Of a stretch of DNA of 17,574 bases, positions 15,515 to 17,574 are shown piece after piece. The position numbers and the translations under genes were made by a program. This stretch comes from an uncultured Burkholderiaceae bacterium (GTDB taxonomy: Bacteria; Pseudomonadota; Gammaproteobacteria; Burkholderiales; Burkholderiaceae): the NCBI GenBank assembly GCA_937862845.1, contig CALMCK010000279.1:1-17574 (forward strand), read 5' to 3'. Within the stretch, counting starts at the first letter, position 1. Each line of letters opens with the position of its first letter. Under the pieces are notes generated by a model. It was not told the DNA's origin. It searched no databases and saw only the letters and a program-made list of their open reading frames with translations.

Positions 15515-16738
15515 TTATAGTGGATTCTGTGGCTTGCGTGGCGTTTGGCCCATGGCTTGTTGCACCAGTCGGCGTTTCACGGGTGGCAAAACGTCGAGTA
15601 AGTTCATGCCGAGGTTGCGGGCATGGCGCAGCACAGGATTGTGTGAGGCAAATAATTTTTGCAGTGCGTGCGTGACCGATTGCATTTCAAATGTCGGCGT
15701 GGCGCATGCGCGCTCATAGCGGCGCAACAACACAGAATCGAAAATTTCACGGTGCGGCTCGTGCTGCGCACGCTGCGCCAAAATATCAAGCCATGCGCTC
15801 AAGTCCTGTAAGCCGAGGTTTAAGCCTTGCCCCGCCAGTGGATGCACTGTGTGCGCGGCGTCACCGAGTAATAATGCGCGTGTTGAAACCAAACTGTCGG
15901 CGCGACGGCGCTGGAGTGGAAAGCGTTGTGCCGCGTCGAGTGGCGTGAGCTCGCCCAATGTGTGATGAGACAGCTCTGAGATATGTGCGGCCAAAGCGGC
16001 AGGCGATGCACGCATGCAATCGTCGCTGTGCTCGTGTGTCGCTGAGTACACCATGGATACCATTTGATTCGGCAGCGGCAACAGTGCCAACACCTCGCCA
16101 TCTGTTAAAAACCATTGGTGTGCTGTGTTTTGATGGCCGTGCTCGCATTTAAAATTCGCCACCACACCGTATTGCTCATAATCATGGGTGTGCACGTCGA
16201 TGAGCAGCGCATCGCGCAGCCACGAATTCGCCCCATCCGCACCGATGATGAGCGCCGCCGTGAGCGTGTCACCCGACTGTGTGGTCAGTGTCACGGCCGC
16301 ATCAGAGATGTTTAATGCACTCGCTGCACTGCGAAATGTTGTTAAGTTTGGGGTGAATTTCAATGCTTGGTCCAGCGTTTGCTGGACATTGGACTGCTCG
16401 ACAATCCAAGCGAGCTCAGACAACTCTGCACTGTACGCAGACAAATGCAATGCGCCACGCATCGCGTCATCGTGCTCAATATCACCCGCGATTTTCATGT
16501 CGGACACAGGGCAAATACGCGTCGCATCCATCGCATCCCAAATGCGCAAGCGCCGCAGCAAAGCCACGCTTGATTGAGATAGCGCATAAATTCGTGCATC
16601 CCATGAGCCCGCTGCTTGGGGCGCGTTGGCCGTCGGGTACACATGTGCGATTTTAAAACCCATTTGCGACAGACCGAGCGCGCTCGCACTGCCAGCGATA
16701 CCGCCGCCCACGACGATGATGTCAAAATTATTCTGCAT
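15515..16738 (-). CDS. UbiH/UbiF/COQ6-family FAD-dependent hydroxylase
   Basis: Flavin monooxygenase predicted to hydroxylate the aromatic ring during ubiquinone synthesis at the inner membrane. The ATG at 16738 opens directly on the FAD-binding strand FDIIVVGGGIAGSA (5-18). The frame is open 39 codons further, but that part has no family similarity and covers the divergent promoter region. Further motifs are WDARIYALS (46-54), GADGANSWLRDA (166-177) and GDAAHTVHPLAGQGLNLGLQD (292-312), in which His295 and Pro300 fit the second FAD motif. Length is 407, typical of the family (about 390-410). Which ring position it modifies cannot be read from sequence; the gene could be called ubiH, ubiF or ubiI. 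It leads the pair with dsbC and is divergent from tRNA-Arg. Confidence 0.92.
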   Translation of the reverse strand: MQNNFDIIVVGGGIAGSASALGLSQMGFKIAHVYPTANAPQAAGSWDARIYALSQSSVALLRRLRIWDAMDATRICPVSDMKIAGDIEHDDAMRGALHLSAYSAELSELAWIVEQSNVQQTLDQALKFTPNLTTFRSAASALNISDAAVTLTTQSGDTLTAALIIGADGANSWLRDALLIDVHTHDYEQYGVVANFKCEHGHQNTAHQWFLTDGEVLALLPLPNQMVSMVYSATHEHSDDCMRASPAALAAHISELSHHTLGELTPLDAAQRFPLQRRRADSLVSTRALLLGDAAHTVHPLAGQGLNLGLQDLSAWLDILAQRAQHEPHREIFDSVLLRRYERACATPTFEMQSVTHALQKLFASHNPVLRHARNLGMNLLDVLPPVKRRLVQQAMGQTPRKPQNPL

Positions 16739-16771
16739 GATGAATGACTTCGCTGATGAAAAGAATGGTGC

Positions 16772-16777
16772 ATTATA
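16772..16777 (-). promoter_or_regulatory. Candidate -10 box of the flavin hydroxylase gene
   Basis: The - strand reads TATAAT here, a perfect -10, which would place the transcript start about 27 bases ahead of the ATG at 16738. No good -35 is present at 16-18 bp distance (CGCATC at 17), so confidence is limited. Confidence 0.4.
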
Positions 16778-16802
16778 AAAGAATAATGAACGACGATGCG
16801 CG

Positions 16803-16831
16803 TAGACTGCGCACTTGAAACACGGTATTAT
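16803..16831 (+). promoter_or_regulatory. Candidate tRNA-Arg promoter
   Basis: TAGACT (16803-16808), 17-bp spacer, TATTAT (16826-16831): 4/6 and 5/6 matches to sigma70. A GC-rich stretch GGCGGC follows the -10, as in stringently controlled stable-RNA promoters. Transcription would start near 16838, leaving about 28 bases of 5' leader before the tRNA. Confidence 0.5.
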
Positions 16832-16865
16832 GGCGGCTGTTGTTTTAATTGTCATGACGACACAA

Positions 16866-16941
16866 GCGCTCGTAGCTCAGTGGATAGAGTATTGGCCTCC
16901 GAAGCCAAGGGTCGCTGGTTCGATTCCAGCCGGGCGCACCA
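16866..16941 (+). tRNA. tRNA-Arg, anticodon CCG
   Basis: A full cloverleaf can be drawn. Acceptor arms are GCGCTCG (16866-16872) and CGGGCGC (16931-16937), the D arm begins GCTC, and the anticodon stem is TTGGC/GCCAA around the loop CTCCGAA. The T arm is GCTGG-TTCGATT-CCAGC, the discriminator is A, and CCA is encoded (16939-16941). The anticodon CCG (16899-16901) reads the Arg codon CGG. The gene stands alone between a promoter-like sequence and a strong terminator, so it is a single-gene unit. Confidence 0.97.
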
Positions 16942-16979
16942 CGAATTTTGATAAGCTTAAACTGTTTATCCGTCAGTCT

Positions 16980-17008
16980 AAAATGCGCTCATGTTGAGCG
17001 CATTTTTT
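16980..17008 (+). terminator. Rho-independent terminator after tRNA-Arg
   Basis: AAAATGCGCTCA (16980-16991), loop TGT, TGAGCGCATTTT (16995-17006), ending in six T (17003-17008). The 12-bp stem is perfect. It lies 38 bases past the encoded CCA. Confidence 0.92.
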
Positions 17009-17378
17009 GCGCCCAGTGTTTTTTGGGTGAGTGAGTAACCGTGAGTTTTTTATTGGAAAGCCGTACATCAACGCATTAAAAAAAAACACCTTGCCGAGCA
17101 ATACAAGTGTTGTTTTTTTGAAGAAAAACTTTCATTCTTTGAGGCATCACACAGAATCGGTGCAAATAAAACTCGATTTTCAAAAAAATAATGTATGATG
17201 GGCACAATTTAAGATTGTCAAGGGTTGTGTTGTATTTTTTTCTTGGTCTACGGCTTAATGTGTTGGGTGTTCATTTCGATGCCCTTATTAAGAGGTTTTT
17301 CAAGAATGCAAGCTTTTGTCTTCTTAATGAGCGTTTTATTGTAAACACATCTACCTCAAATCAAAAAAGGAGCGGTCT
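17009..17378 (+). other. AT-rich gene-free stretch with a terminator-like hairpin
   Basis: No credible gene is seen in these 370 bases. A hairpin AACAC(C)TTG / CAAGTGTT with a 10-base loop (17085-17111) is framed by nine A (17078-17086) and seven T (17113-17119), so it looks like a terminator on either strand. It is separated by about 70 bases from the tRNA terminator, leaving room for a small RNA. TATGAT at 17194-17199 could be a -10 for the H1-like gene, but its -35 is poor; TTGTCA at 17215-17220 also lacks a good partner. The H1-like mRNA would thus have a long leader of roughly 170 bases. Confidence 0.45.
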
Positions 17379-17574
17379 ATGGCCACTAAAGCCAAAGCAA
17401 CTGATGCTAAGAAGAAGACAACTGTCGTTAAATCGGCAACTAAACCAGCGGCAAAGAAAGTAGCCGCCAAGCCAGCAGCAAAGAAAGCAGCAGCTAAGCC
17501 AGTAGCGAAAAAAGCAGCGGCCAAGCCAGCAGCAAAGAAAGCGGTTGCTAAAAAGCCAGTAGCGAAAAAAGCAG
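17379..17574 (+). CDS. Histone H1-like DNA-binding protein, N-terminal part (cut by window edge)
   Basis: Basic nucleoid-associated protein resembling the C-terminal tail of eukaryotic histone H1, of the kind known from Bordetella (BpH1) and other betaproteobacteria; it would bind DNA non-specifically and compact it. The 65 visible residues run from MATKAKATDAKKKTT into repeated KPAAKK / KPVAKK units with almost only Lys, Ala, Pro and Val. The start is fixed by AAGGAG at 17367-17372 with a 6-base spacer. The gene continues past the window, so its final length and repeat count are unknown. The repeat makes copy-number variation likely. AlgP-like regulators share this composition and remain an alternative. 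Confidence 0.88.
   Translation, partial: MATKAKATDAKKKTTVVKSATKPAAKKVAAKPAAKKAAAKPVAKKAAAKPAAKKAVAKKPVAKKA

Noticed and set aside
16739..16855. 39-residue N-terminal extension of the flavin hydroxylase
   Set aside because: Family proteins begin just before the FAD-binding strand, and this stretch covers the TATAAT of its own promoter.
17191..17463. 90-codon + strand frame overlapping the H1-like start
   Set aside because: It has no ribosome site and reads the Lys/Ala repeat in a wrong frame; composition changes abruptly where the H1-like gene starts.

Overview
The window is 17.6 kb of what looks like a betaproteobacterial, probably Burkholderiales, chromosome with moderate GC. The grounds are a flavin hydroxylase of ubiquinone synthesis paired with a DsbC-type disulfide isomerase, a Lys/Ala/Pro-rich histone H1-like protein, and a compact RDD-SpoIIM-DUF4129-DUF4350-MoxR-DUF58 operon. 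The genus cannot be fixed from sequence alone. Gene density is high and every gene fully inside the window appears intact.

Left region (1-7543, + strand): a pentose uptake and entry module. It holds the end of xylulokinase (xylB), xylose isomerase (xylA), then a complete CUT2-type sugar ABC transporter: binding lipoprotein (ChvE-like), double-domain ATPase (MmsA/GguA/XylG type) and permease (MmsB/GguB/XylH type). A strong terminator follows, and then aldose 1-epimerase (galM). Together they would bind and import xylose or a related aldose, interconvert its anomers, isomerise it to xylulose and phosphorylate that to xylulose-5-phosphate. No regulator lies in the window. The segment ahead of the binding-protein gene carries a promoter-like sequence with two abutting inverted repeats, and several intercistronic hairpins punctuate the operon.

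Middle region (7609-14535, - strand): six tightly packed genes transcribed leftward in the order RDD membrane protein, SpoIIM-like membrane protein, DUF4129 membrane protein, DUF4350 membrane protein, MoxR AAA+ ATPase, DUF58 (VWA-like) protein. Four of the five junctions overlap or lie within 5 bases, so this is one translational unit. The architecture recurs in bacteria, but to my knowledge its job is not established; it is the best candidate here for an uncharacterised system. A hairpin at 7570-7601 serves as a shared terminator with galM.

Right region (14657-17574): dsbC and a UbiH/UbiF-family hydroxylase on the - strand, then a divergent tRNA-Arg(CCG) with its own promoter-like sequence and a textbook terminator. 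An AT-rich gene-free stretch of about 370 bases follows with a second terminator-like hairpin, then the start of an H1-like DNA-binding protein gene that runs off the window.
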